Below, piece by piece: positions 46,512 through 55,458 of a stretch of DNA of 64,000 bases. How positions within the stretch are numbered: the stretch's first letter is position 1; each line of letters begins with the position of its first letter. A model generated the notes under the pieces. That model did no database searches. It saw nothing but the letters and a program-made list of their open reading frames with translations, and was not told where the DNA came from. Made by a program: the position numbers and the translations under genes. Source of the DNA: Lysobacteraceae bacterium (GTDB lineage Bacteria; Pseudomonadota; Gammaproteobacteria; Xanthomonadales; Xanthomonadaceae); the NCBI GenBank assembly GCA_030681035.1, contig JAUXUI010000124.1:17079-81078 (forward strand). Reading direction: 5' to 3'.

Positions 46512-46608
46512 GACAGCCTCCCGTGGCTGGGTTATGGGTAAAGCAAGGCTCACGCCGTCAGCGGTGACCGACATGCCTCAGACTGGCACCGTCGGGGCGG
46601 CCCTTGAA

Positions 46609-46624
46609 TCACCCGAACGGGTGA
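46609..46624 (-). promoter_or_regulatory. Palindromic box B (TCACCCG-AA-CGGGTGA)
   Basis: A perfect 16-bp palindrome 98 bp upstream of the cadherin-like gene. Flanking DNA to 46654, including GAGAT and CTTGACAGC on the plus strand, matches boxes C and D. An 8-bp hairpin (GAGCACGG/CCGTGCTC, 46628-46647) lies within the box region. Confidence 0.65.
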
Positions 46625-46659
46625 GATGAGCACGGCCTTCCGTGCTCGCTTGACAGCTC

Positions 46660-46683
46660 AGTCCCCGGTGTGAGCCGGGGACT
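46660..46683 (-). terminator. Hairpin downstream of the FG-GAP gene
   Basis: AGTCCCCGG (46660-46668) and CCGGGGACT (46675-46683) form a perfect 9-bp stem with a 6-nt loop, 29 bp past the minus-strand stop at 46712. No T-run follows, so termination would be imperfect or factor-assisted. Confidence 0.5.
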
Positions 46684-46711
46684 GGTGATGCGAGGTGTTG
46701 CCGGAAGCGGT

Positions 46712-49700
46712 TTATTGCGCGATACCGCTGAGGTCGTTGATGACGCCGGTGGGGCTGGTGATCAGGCTTTGCGCGCTGATGCGCACATCGGCACTGATGT
46801 GCAGGCGCCACTTGCCGCTGCCATCGCCCAGTGCACCGAGCACACCCTTGCCGGTGTTGCCTGCTTCCAGGTCCTGGGCGCTGAGTTCGATCGCGGCATT
46901 GCCGCTGATATTCACACTCACGCTGCCGCCGGGTGCCGGTTGGCCAGCATCGTCAATGGCCTCAATTAACACCACACCGGGTATGTTGTCGAGGTTGATC
47001 AGGCGCAGTGTGCTTTGCTGGATGAGGTTACTGGCTGGGTTGAACAGCCATACCTGAGCTTCGAGCACGTTCGGTGCAGGCGCAACGTTGTTGAGGCTGG
47101 TGCGAACGCCTCCTGCGTTCACCGACAGAGCCTGTACCTCAACCTGTTCGCCGCCGCTGACGATCACCTGCCAGCGCCCCACGCCGTCGCCAAAGGGGCC
47201 GAACACGCCAGCGATGCCACCACTTACCGCGCCCAGTTCCAGTTCGCGACTGGTGAAGTTCACCGCGCCCAGCGGCGGCAGTTCCACAAACATCGGGCCA
47301 CGTGGGCGCTGGCCGTTATCGTCGATGCCGGCGAGGATCACACTGTCGTTGATCGGCAGCATATTGACGACCCGCAACATGCTGACCTGGTCGCCATCGA
47401 GCGGGTTGACGGTGAACAGCAACCGGTCGCCGTCGGTGGCGTTGGAGGCGCGTGGTGCGGCAGCACTGACATTGCTGAGGATGCCATCGCTACTACGCAG
47501 CAAACCCTGTACCGCCAAATTGCGATCGCCACTTACTTCCAGCGTCCACTCGCCGACACCCACTCCGAACGCACCCAGCAAGCCTTTATCGACATTGCCC
47601 AAGGTGTAATCGGCGGTATTGATGTTGATGGCGGCATTGCCGGCCAGGCTCACCGCCACACTGCCACCGGCAGCCAGTTGCCCGGCATCATCGCGGGCGT
47701 TGATCAGCACCTGGGCGGGCGCGCTGCTGCGGTTGACCACCCGGATCACACTGGTTTCGCTGGCGTCGGTGTTGGCGTGTGCGCGCAACACGCGGTAATC
47801 ACGCGGGGCGCGTTCGAGTGCCAACTCGCTGACGCTGGCTAGTTGATCGCCTGGTACCCGCACCAGGCTCATCACCGTGATCGGCTGCGAGGAATTGACC
47901 TTGAGCTGCCACTTGCCGTCACCATCACCGAATGCGCCGGTCAGACCAAGATCAGGATTGCCCTGCTCCAGATACAGCGAGCGCAGTTGCAGTGCCTCGC
48001 CCGGGCTCAAGCTCAGGGTGACGATACCGCCAGGTGCGCCGCTGTCGTCGAAGGCGTGAATCTCCACCTCCACCGCCGCCGGATTGGGGTTGATCAGCCG
48101 CAGCAGGCTTTCCTGTACTGCATTGCTGGCCGGGTTGAAGAAAAACACCCGCTTCTGGAAGCCAAGAGTGGTGCCAGCCGGCTTGACCGGACCAAACTTG
48201 GCACTGCTGACCCGCTCGGCAAAGCCACGGCCATCGGTATAGCGCACCGCAACGCTCACGCGCTTGCCGACTGCGATATCGTCGAGCGCAAAGCTGTTGC
48301 CGCTGATGCCCGCAACTTGCGCATCATCGAGCGACCAGCGATAGCTCAAGGTTCCCAGGCCATCGGCATCGGCCAGCGTGTCAACTGCCAAAACTATTTC
48401 GCCTTCACGCAGATCACCGGCAACACTCACCGCACCGGTGGGTGGGTGGTTCGCTGGCGGTGGCGGCGATGGCGGCAGCAGCGCCAGACCGACCACGGTG
48501 GACAGCGATGCGATGCCGGTAAAGGTGGCGCGGTCGCCTGGGGTATCGACGAAGCCAGCAACCTGCACACCCAGCACGCTGATGGCCGGGATCAACTGCC
48601 CCGTGGCGGGGTCGATCTTGAACAACATCAGTCGCGTGCCGGGGGCCAATGGGCTTTTCAGCGGCAGGGTGACGGTGAGCCCGGGCGCCGGTAGCGGGAA
48701 GTCCGGCTCGGGTGATAACTGGATGTGGACAAACCGGGTGCCGCTGGCGCTGAACCCCTTGGGCAACGTGATGGCGAGGTCATCGGCCAACACGTCGATG
48801 GTCACCACCGTGTTGGTAGTCAGTACCGCCGGTGGGAAAGTCACCTGGGCGCGGGCGCCGAAAATGGTGTCGCTGACGGTGCCACCCGCGCTGTCGATGC
48901 TGCCGTCACCAGGCGGGGGCGTTGGACCGCCAATAAACCGACCGAGCGCAAAGGGGGCAACTCCCACCGGAATCGTAGCAACGAGGCTGTCGGTTGCGAT
49001 ATCGATCACGGAGACATCGTTTCTGCCGAAGTTCGCCACATAAGCAAAACGCCCCGTAGGATCAATGGCGATACCGACGGGGCCACCGAGTGCGCCTCCT
49101 GCTGTCAGGGTGGCGGTTACCGTATTGGTTGCGGTGTCGATCACAGATACGGTTTGGCTGTCGATGTTGGTTACATAGACGAAGTTTCCCGTTGAGTCGA
49201 TGGCTACACCGGTCGGGCTGCTGCCGACGGCTATCGTGGCGACCACCGAAGCGGAAGCAGTGTCGATTACCGAAACGTCATTACTGGTCTCGTTTGCGAC
49301 GTAGACGTTACTGCCCGAAGGGTGGACGACGAGCCCGAAGGGGTTGGTGCCGACGGCCACGGCGGCGCTCACGGTATTGGCCGCGGTATCGATTACCCAA
49401 ACGGCATTGCTGTTGAGGCTTGTGACGTAAACGTGGTCCCCAGTCGGGTCGACAGCGATGCCGCAGGGATTGACGCCGACTGGCACCGTGGCCACGACAG
49501 TGTTGCTTATCGCGTCGATGACCGAGACGTTGCTGCTGCCTGAGTTCGCCACGTAGACGAGGGTGCCAGCAGCATTGACGGCGACGCATTGTGGGCTACT
49601 GCCTACGGGAACGGTAGCGGCCACGGAATTGTCCGTGGTATTGATAGCTGTCACAGTGTTGCTGTCCACGTTCGTCACGTAGGCGAAGCCGCCACCGGGA

Positions 49701-51973
49701 TTGACAGCGACACCGCGCGGGTTGCTACCCACGGGTATCGTGGCAACCACAGCATTGCTTGCGGTGTCGATTACCGAGACCGTGTTGCTTCTACGATTGG
49801 TAATGTAGGCGAAGGGGCCGGATTGGCCAGTGGCTGGTGTCACTTGAAACACATAGGCTGCGCCGGCACCAGGTGCCGAATTGTCGGTCTGATCGCCATT
49901 GACGCCGGTGGCGCTGCTTTCCTCAAACGGTGCTCCGACCACCACGCGGTCGCCGGACGCTGCGACCGACAAGCCGAACCCATCACTTGCATCCGTATTG
50001 GACGCCTTGAGGTAAACCTGTTGCGACCAGTTGCCCGAGCCATCGCGCACGAACACATAGGACGCGCCGGCTCCGGGGGCCGAGTTGTCAGCTTGATCAT
50101 CATTGATGCCGGTTGCGCTGCTGTTCTCAAACGGCGCCCCGACCACCACGGTGTCGCCGGACGCTGCGATCGAGTACCCAAACTGATCCTGTGCGCCCGT
50201 ATTGGACGCCTTGAGGTAAGCCTGCTGCGACCAGTTGCCCGAACCATCGCGCACGATCACATAGGCCGCACCGGCGGCACTGGCCGTATCGTTACCCTGA
50301 TCGCCATTGACGAGGGTAGCGTTGCTGCCTTCTAACCGCGCCCCGATCACCACGGTGTTCCCGGTGGTGGCACCCGACCCCCCAAACTGATCCCCCGCAC
50401 CGGTATTGGACGCCTTGAGGTAGGCTTGTTGGGTCCAGTTGCTGCCGGATCGGACAAATACGTACGCCGCGCCGGCCTTCGTAGCCGAATTGTTGGCCTG
50501 ATTGCCGTTGATACCGCTGGCGTTACTGCTCTCAAATGGCGCACCAACCACCACGGTGTCGCCAGACACCGCGACGAAAGAGCCGAAAAGATCAAGGACG
50601 CCAGTATTGGATGCCTTGAGGTAGGCTTGTTGGGTCCAATTGTTGCCTGTGCGTACAAACACGTAGGCTGCGCCGGACGATATTGCCGAGTTATCGGACT
50701 GATTACCGTTGATGCCGCTGGCGTTACTGCTCTCACCCGAAGCCCCGATCACCACGGTGTCGCCGGACACTGCGACAGAACATCCGAACAGATGGGTATT
50801 GGAGGCCTTGAGGTAGGCCTGTTGGGTCCAAACGCTGCCGGAGCGGACGAACACATAGGCTGCACCGGATTGGGGGGCCGAGTTGTCGGCTTGATCACCA
50901 TTGACTCCGGTGGCGCTACTGCCCTCAAGCCAAGCCCCGACCACCACGGTGTCGCCGAATACCGCAACCGATATGCCGAAGTCGTCACCGGCATCAGCGT
51001 TGGACGCCTTCAGGTAGGCCTGTTGCGACCAGTTGTCCAAGCCATCGCGCACGAACACGTAGGCTGCGCCGGCATAAGGCGCTGAATTATCCATCCCGTC
51101 GCCGTTAATGCCGGTGTCACTGCTGGCCTCACCACGGGCCCCCACCACGACGGTATCGCCGAACGCCGCGACCGAATAACCGAAGGAGTCATTGATCCCC
51201 GTGTTGGACGCCTTCAGATAAGCCTGCTGGGAAAAACTTGGATCGATGGTGATTGGGTAGCGTGCGCCGGTGTCGTCGATCGCCAGAGTCAGGACGTTGT
51301 CGTTGAGTGCCATGCTGGCGGGCAGCGGGGCGTGGTCGGCATCCCAGGCCTTGAGGCCGGCGTAGTGGATGCGGGTTGCGCCGTCCGCTGAGCGCAGTTG
51401 CAGGGCGTCGTGCCCGATCGTTGCGGTTAGATTGGTGTTCAACGCCAGCGTCAATGACAGCGGTGCGTTCGCAACGCGCCCGGCCGGCGGCGCGGCCAGC
51501 TCGAACCATTGCTCGACGCCCTGATCACTGTTGACCCACCACTCGCGCAAGCCCGGGTGCCATTGGTAGCTGACGGTGTTGTCTGCGGCGGTCAGCGCTG
51601 GGGTCGTGCCCACTGCCTGCACGCTATCGCCGTAGCCGACCGCCTGCAGTTGCAGCGCGATCTGATAGCCGACGCCGGTGTCCGCGTCACTCACGCTCGG
51701 CCGCAGCACGGTGTGGCCATCGGGCTGGTAGGTGATGTGCCAACCGTGTGTCGGGTTGGTGGCGATCACACTGCCATCGGTCGCATTGTGTGCGGTGTAC
51801 CGCCGCGCCGCCACCTGTGCCCGGATCGCTCCCCAGTCGCTGGCGCTCAGGCCGTCGGGTGGCGACGCTGAGCTCGCCGACACCAGCCCGGTGGCGGATG
51901 TCGATCCGGCGGCCAGCAGCAGGCCAAGCATCAGGCTTCGAGCGAGCATTACCACGCGTGTATGGACAGACAT
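46712..51973 (-). CDS. Giant exported multi-propeller protein (FG-GAP and YVTN repeats)
   Basis: A 1753-residue protein from the ATG at 51973 (AGGGGG upstream); the frame opens 46 codons earlier. Signal peptide about 1-33. A beta-rich N-domain (about 40-240) leads to eight FG-GAP/integrin-like repeats (about 245-760), each starting QQAYLKASNTG and containing VVVGA and AAYVFVR. A YVTN 40-residue propeller follows (about 770-1075, ITNRRSNTVSVIDTASNAVV). Next come a ZU5-like beta domain (about 1085-1230), an Ig/cadherin-like domain (about 1240-1330) and four 100-residue C-terminal repeats (FNPASN...LRLIN...GKWRL...). Probably a surface adhesin or matrix protein. Box C lies 172 bp upstream. Confidence 0.8.
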   Translation of the reverse strand: MSVHTRVVMLARSLMLGLLLAAGSTSATGLVSASSASPPDGLSASDWGAIRAQVAARRYTAHNATDGSVIATNPTHGWHITYQPDGHTVLRPSVSDADTGVGYQIALQLQAVGYGDSVQAVGTTPALTAADNTVSYQWHPGLREWWVNSDQGVEQWFELAAPPAGRVANAPLSLTLALNTNLTATIGHDALQLRSADGATRIHYAGLKAWDADHAPLPASMALNDNVLTLAIDDTGARYPITIDPSFSQQAYLKASNTGINDSFGYSVAAFGDTVVVGARGEASSDTGINGDGMDNSAPYAGAAYVFVRDGLDNWSQQAYLKASNADAGDDFGISVAVFGDTVVVGAWLEGSSATGVNGDQADNSAPQSGAAYVFVRSGSVWTQQAYLKASNTHLFGCSVAVSGDTVVIGASGESSNASGINGNQSDNSAISSGAAYVFVRTGNNWTQQAYLKASNTGVLDLFGSFVAVSGDTVVVGAPFESSNASGINGNQANNSATKAGAAYVFVRSGSNWTQQAYLKASNTGAGDQFGGSGATTGNTVVIGARLEGSNATLVNGDQGNDTASAAGAAYVIVRDGSGNWSQQAYLKASNTGAQDQFGYSIAASGDTVVVGAPFENSSATGINDDQADNSAPGAGASYVFVRDGSGNWSQQVYLKASNTDASDGFGLSVAASGDRVVVGAPFEESSATGVNGDQTDNSAPGAGAAYVFQVTPATGQSGPFAYITNRRSNTVSVIDTASNAVVATIPVGSNPRGVAVNPGGGFAYVTNVDSNTVTAINTTDNSVAATVPVGSSPQCVAVNAAGTLVYVANSGSSNVSVIDAISNTVVATVPVGVNPCGIAVDPTGDHVYVTSLNSNAVWVIDTAANTVSAAVAVGTNPFGLVVHPSGSNVYVANETSNDVSVIDTASASVVATIAVGSSPTGVAIDSTGNFVYVTNIDSQTVSVIDTATNTVTATLTAGGALGGPVGIAIDPTGRFAYVANFGRNDVSVIDIATDSLVATIPVGVAPFALGRFIGGPTPPPGDGSIDSAGGTVSDTIFGARAQVTFPPAVLTTNTVVTIDVLADDLAITLPKGFSASGTRFVHIQLSPEPDFPLPAPGLTVTLPLKSPLAPGTRLMLFKIDPATGQLIPAISVLGVQVAGFVDTPGDRATFTGIASLSTVVGLALLPPSPPPPANHPPTGAVSVAGDLREGEIVLAVDTLADADGLGTLSYRWSLDDAQVAGISGNSFALDDIAVGKRVSVAVRYTDGRGFAERVSSAKFGPVKPAGTTLGFQKRVFFFNPASNAVQESLLRLINPNPAAVEVEIHAFDDSGAPGGIVTLSLSPGEALQLRSLYLEQGNPDLGLTGAFGDGDGKWQLKVNSSQPITVMSLVRVPGDQLASVSELALERAPRDYRVLRAHANTDASETSVIRVVNRSSAPAQVLINARDDAGQLAAGGSVAVSLAGNAAININTADYTLGNVDKGLLGAFGVGVGEWTLEVSGDRNLAVQGLLRSSDGILSNVSAAAPRASNATDGDRLLFTVNPLDGDQVSMLRVVNMLPINDSVILAGIDDNGQRPRGPMFVELPPLGAVNFTSRELELGAVSGGIAGVFGPFGDGVGRWQVIVSGGEQVEVQALSVNAGGVRTSLNNVAPAPNVLEAQVWLFNPASNLIQQSTLRLINLDNIPGVVLIEAIDDAGQPAPGGSVSVNISGNAAIELSAQDLEAGNTGKGVLGALGDGSGKWRLHISADVRISAQSLITSPTGVINDLSGIAQ
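46750..48180 (-). repeat. Four tandem ~100-residue C-terminal repeats in the giant protein
   Basis: Each unit has a sequence like FNPASN, a Q-S-L-LRLIN core, a DDxGQ loop, a strand such as NISGNAAIELSAQDLE and GLGDGxGKWxLxIS. The coding DNA of the units is similar enough to suggest internal duplication. The FG-GAP region (about 49850-51220) forms a second DNA-level tandem repeat of about 190 bp units. Confidence 0.7.
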
Positions 51974-52144
51974 AAATTCCCCCTGTTGAGTGTTTGGCAA
52001 AAAGGCCGCCACATCGTCTCTGTGCAGCGTCGCAACGGATCGACGGGTTGCTTGTCCGAGAATTGGTTGCGTTAAAGCCCCGATCACCGCGTCCGCACCA
52101 CCCGATGACAAGGGGACACTATCGCCACCATTGCGGCATCTGCA

Positions 52145-52160
52145 TCACCCGTTCGGGTGA
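52145..52160 (-). promoter_or_regulatory. Palindromic box C (TCACCCG-TT-CGGGTGA)
   Basis: A perfect 16-bp palindrome, 172 bp upstream of the giant propeller gene and 49 bp past the protease stop. The whole stretch 52143-52192 aligns with 55418-55467 (box D), including GTTGAC at constant distance (32 bp), so the two are duplicated promoter-like modules. Confidence 0.7.
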
Positions 52161-52209
52161 GATCAATACCAGCTTGCGGACGCTCGGTTGACGGCAGTGT
52201 TTCCCTGCA

Positions 52210-55200
52210 TTACTTGCAATGCTTGCGCGACGACAGCAGCGCGGTGGACAAGTCGGTGTTCCAGTTGCCGCTGAGCGGTGCGGCCAGCGTGGCGTTGATC
52301 GCGATGCGAGTCGGCCCCAGCAATCCGTCCGGCTCTGCGCTGCCCAAGCTGCGATTGAGCTGCCCGACGACACGGCTGCCGATTGCGCTGGCGTCGCAGC
52401 CGGGGCAGAAGCCGGTAAGCTGGAGCAGGTCGATGCCTTGCTCGCCGGAACCGAACGGGCCTTGCGCGAACAGCCAGCGCGGCAGGCCGTGCTGGTCGTA
52501 CAGGTAGATGACATAGATCTCCTGACTGGAACCGGCATCGTACTGAACCGAGTACCCAAAACCCGGGCGGGTCGGTGAGAACCAATGGCCGGATGCATCC
52601 AATGACTGCCCGCCGACGCCAAGGCAGCCGCCAGCGCCCAACCGGGTCAGGCGTTCGGAGCCCGAATGGCCTTCGAGGTCGTAAGCGAGGGTGAGCTGCT
52701 CGTCGGCAGTCGGGGTGATCACCGCCATTCCGACTTGGGTGCCGCCATCGGTGGTATTTCCGTTCCAGCCGAAGCGCTGGATTGGCGCGACAATCGGTTC
52801 GCCGGGTCGCGGCTCGCCGGTTTGCATGAAATACCAGGTTGGCGAGCCATCTTCGAGGTAGGTGTACCAGACCGCAATCCACTGATTGTCGGCATGGTCG
52901 AGGAATAGACCATGGCCGGAACGCGCGGGATTGAAATAGTGACCGGGACGGAAGTTGGGGGTGGGATCAGCGTCTAGAATTTCGACGCTGAATGAGGTCG
53001 GAAATGGTCCACCTCCATCGGCTCCCTGCCCCAAACGCCAGCGCCCGGGCCGTAAGTCAGCACCTTCGACGATAACGGAGTCCGTGCTGTCGGTGCCGCG
53101 CTCCAGCGCGATGCCGCTGGTTATCGCCTCGTCGCTGAGTTGTTCGACGAACGGCCACTGATTCCCGGCCTGGTCGGTCGAGCCGGCAGCGGGCGGAACG
53201 GCAAACCAGCGCAGGAAGTCCGGGTTGAGATTGGTTGGGTAATGCACGGCAAAACGTACTCGCTTCACGTTGGGGGCAATTTCGATATGCGCGGTGGAGT
53301 ATTTTTCGATATTGGGCAAACGATTGAGACCTGAGTCGGCACCGGGCAGCAGCGCGATCGGGCTCGATGCAAACCACCATGAGCGTTCAAGCACAAACGG
53401 AATTTCGATCGGCTCTGCGTTTGGGGTCGCGCGCACTTGCGCCAGCCCGGCTCGTCGCTCACCCGCATAGATATGCTCGTTGTTCCAGCTCAGGCGCAAG
53501 GGCAATGGTTGGCTGGTATCGGGCCATTGCTTGGGGCCGGTGAGGGCGATGCCAGACCCCGGCCCTGCAGGGCTGAGGGGCAGGAAAAAGTCCTGGTAGC
53601 GCAAACGTACCGTGCCATCCTCAGCGGTTGCAGCGGTCGGCACATGCCCAAAGCTCCAAACGGTGCGCTCGGCAGCGCCGGGCGGCTGGACAAAGTCCAG
53701 CTGGCAGCGAGCCAGCGTGGCATCCGGCGTCTGCGCGCAGGTGGGCGGCGTGGCCAAGGGGTTGTCGAGATACACATAGGCTTCAGCTTTGCCGGGAGCG
53801 TCGGTCTCCACGGTAACGACCATGCGATAGCGCTGGGCTTGTGATCCAAGGTTGGCGGGCACTTGGAAGTTTCGGGTGAAGGTGCCACCTCCATCGAAGT
53901 GCTCGGCGGGGGTTGCGTCGGCGAATACGCGGTTGTCCCAGTCGAGGGTTGGCCCAAGCTCGGTGACTTCGTAGCGGGCGTCGGTCAGTGCCGTGGCGAT
54001 GCTGACATTCGCGCGGAGGATCCCCGAATTGCGTGGCACCAAGCGGTCGCCAAGGTTTGAGTCGCCAAGGCTTGAGTCGGGCATCCAGACGGCGGCTTCC
54101 GGTGCGGTGCTACGCATGCTGCGCGCGCTATCCTCGGAGTTTTCGACGCCGCACGGCACGCCTTTGCAGGCGACGATCTGTGGATTGCTGAAATAGGGCA
54201 TGAACGTGCGACCTGGGCCACTACCCGCCATGATGGTAAAGAAACCGCCGTCCGGGACATCGGTGGTGTAGCCAAAGGCATAAGGATGTACCGGCACAAG
54301 AGCTGGCGATAAACTGCGATCATGCGCCTGGCCCAGCACATGCCCGAGTTCATGCACGGTCGCGAACGCGCCGCAACTATCGAGGAAGAATCCTGCATAT
54401 CGTGACTTTGCAATCGTGCCCAAGCCGGGCTCACCATTGAGGAAGCCGAGTCCGCAAGAGCCTTGGCCGGCCCTGAAACTACGGAAGATACCGACCATGT
54501 CGGCGCCGAGTTCGGCCCGTAGCTGATGAATGCGGAATATCGCCAAGCGGTCCGTAGTGGAAATGTTGGCCGATGTCGGAAATGCGGTATTGCCGATAAT
54601 CGGGCCATTGTCGCCCTCATCGCTGAAGGGATTTCGGTAAAAACCCACAATACGCACTTCCGCATCAATGAGGCTGTCCGCAAACATCGCATTGCTGGCC
54701 TCGACCCGAAGCAGTATCTCGGCCTTGGCGCCGTCGTCGTTGCCGCCAAAGGCTTCGGCAAAACCGTCGGAGTAAGTTGCCAACAGATCGATGATGGATA
54801 CGGCACTCGGCGTGGCTGCGGCCGCTGTGGCGATTTTGCCGCTGGCCGGCTCCGCACGTGGCATGAGGCCGCGCAAGTTGGCGCTGGTGCCGCTCGGGGC
54901 AACCCGCATGTCGTTGTCGAACGCGTGCGCGGGCACATCCAAAGCCGCGTCGGTCGCGGTGAGGGTAAGCAACTGCCCGGGGCGCTTGCGCAGGTCGAAT
55001 ACGGTATCGGGCCCTGTTGCCACACGGCCCTTGAGTTGGTCGTCGCGGCCGACCACGATCACCGAAAGCGGGCGTTCGAAGCGCTGCGCTTGCAGGGTCA
55101 GCGCGACGATGCCATCAAGCTCAATCCGCCGGATCACACGCAGCGCCGCCGTTTCGCCGCTGGCAAGGGGGATATGAATCTGCTGATCCCAATCTGCCGC

Positions 55201-55341
55201 GCGCAATTGCTCGGCGATGCCATCGGCGCCTCGATTGTCCACCGCTTGCGCTGCGAGAGAGATCGGTGCCGCGGCGGCGAGTGTTGCGCCGGAAACCAGT
55301 CCGCCGGCAACGATAAACAAGCACTTGAGATAGTCGGTCAT
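52210..55341 (-). CDS. Large exported reprolysin-like (M12B-type) zinc metalloprotease
   Basis: A 1043-residue protein from the ATG at 55341 (GAGGG upstream). Signal peptide about 1-25. Propeptide-like beta region to about 160. The catalytic domain (about 180-400) has HELGHVLGQAHDR near residue 330, the HExxHxxGxxHD site of adamalysin-type metzincins, with an IMAG Met-turn (FFTIMAGSGPG) about 30 residues later. Beta-sandwich and lectin-like domains follow. The C-terminal 200 residues carry two related modules, HGLFLDHADNQWIAVWYTY and GFGYSVQYDAGSSQEIYVIY, common in exported proteins of Lysobacterales. Box D lies 79 bp upstream. Confidence 0.85.
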   Translation of the reverse strand: MTDYLKCLFIVAGGLVSGATLAAAAPISLAAQAVDNRGADGIAEQLRAADWDQQIHIPLASGETAALRVIRRIELDGIVALTLQAQRFERPLSVIVVGRDDQLKGRVATGPDTVFDLRKRPGQLLTLTATDAALDVPAHAFDNDMRVAPSGTSANLRGLMPRAEPASGKIATAAAATPSAVSIIDLLATYSDGFAEAFGGNDDGAKAEILLRVEASNAMFADSLIDAEVRIVGFYRNPFSDEGDNGPIIGNTAFPTSANISTTDRLAIFRIHQLRAELGADMVGIFRSFRAGQGSCGLGFLNGEPGLGTIAKSRYAGFFLDSCGAFATVHELGHVLGQAHDRSLSPALVPVHPYAFGYTTDVPDGGFFTIMAGSGPGRTFMPYFSNPQIVACKGVPCGVENSEDSARSMRSTAPEAAVWMPDSSLGDSNLGDRLVPRNSGILRANVSIATALTDARYEVTELGPTLDWDNRVFADATPAEHFDGGGTFTRNFQVPANLGSQAQRYRMVVTVETDAPGKAEAYVYLDNPLATPPTCAQTPDATLARCQLDFVQPPGAAERTVWSFGHVPTAATAEDGTVRLRYQDFFLPLSPAGPGSGIALTGPKQWPDTSQPLPLRLSWNNEHIYAGERRAGLAQVRATPNAEPIEIPFVLERSWWFASSPIALLPGADSGLNRLPNIEKYSTAHIEIAPNVKRVRFAVHYPTNLNPDFLRWFAVPPAAGSTDQAGNQWPFVEQLSDEAITSGIALERGTDSTDSVIVEGADLRPGRWRLGQGADGGGPFPTSFSVEILDADPTPNFRPGHYFNPARSGHGLFLDHADNQWIAVWYTYLEDGSPTWYFMQTGEPRPGEPIVAPIQRFGWNGNTTDGGTQVGMAVITPTADEQLTLAYDLEGHSGSERLTRLGAGGCLGVGGQSLDASGHWFSPTRPGFGYSVQYDAGSSQEIYVIYLYDQHGLPRWLFAQGPFGSGEQGIDLLQLTGFCPGCDASAIGSRVVGQLNRSLGSAEPDGLLGPTRIAINATLAAPLSGNWNTDLSTALLSSRKHCK

Positions 55342-55419
55342 GATCGCGAGCCCTCGTCGCCATCGACACAATCGATGGATGATGGAAGGCGACGCTACGG
55401 CACGGGGCACAACGCTTCA

Positions 55420-55435
55420 TCACCCGTTCGGGTGA
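55420..55435 (-). promoter_or_regulatory. Palindromic box D (TCACCCG-TT-CGGGTGA)
   Basis: A perfect 16-bp palindrome, 79 bp upstream of the protease start and 23 bp past the stop of LuxR copy 2. The conserved flank extends into the last codons of the regulator gene (55462-55467). Confidence 0.7.
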
Positions 55436-55458
55436 GATCGATTCCGACTTGGGGGCGC

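Noticed and set aside
47015..48694. Two plus-strand frames of about 280 codons
   Set aside because: Antisense to the C-terminal repeats of the giant exported protein; repetitive shadow coding.
46609..55435. TCACCCG palindromes as intrinsic terminators
   Set aside because: The arms would leave a 2-4 nt loop and no T-run follows on either strand; spacing to downstream starts and a conserved flank fit regulatory sites better.
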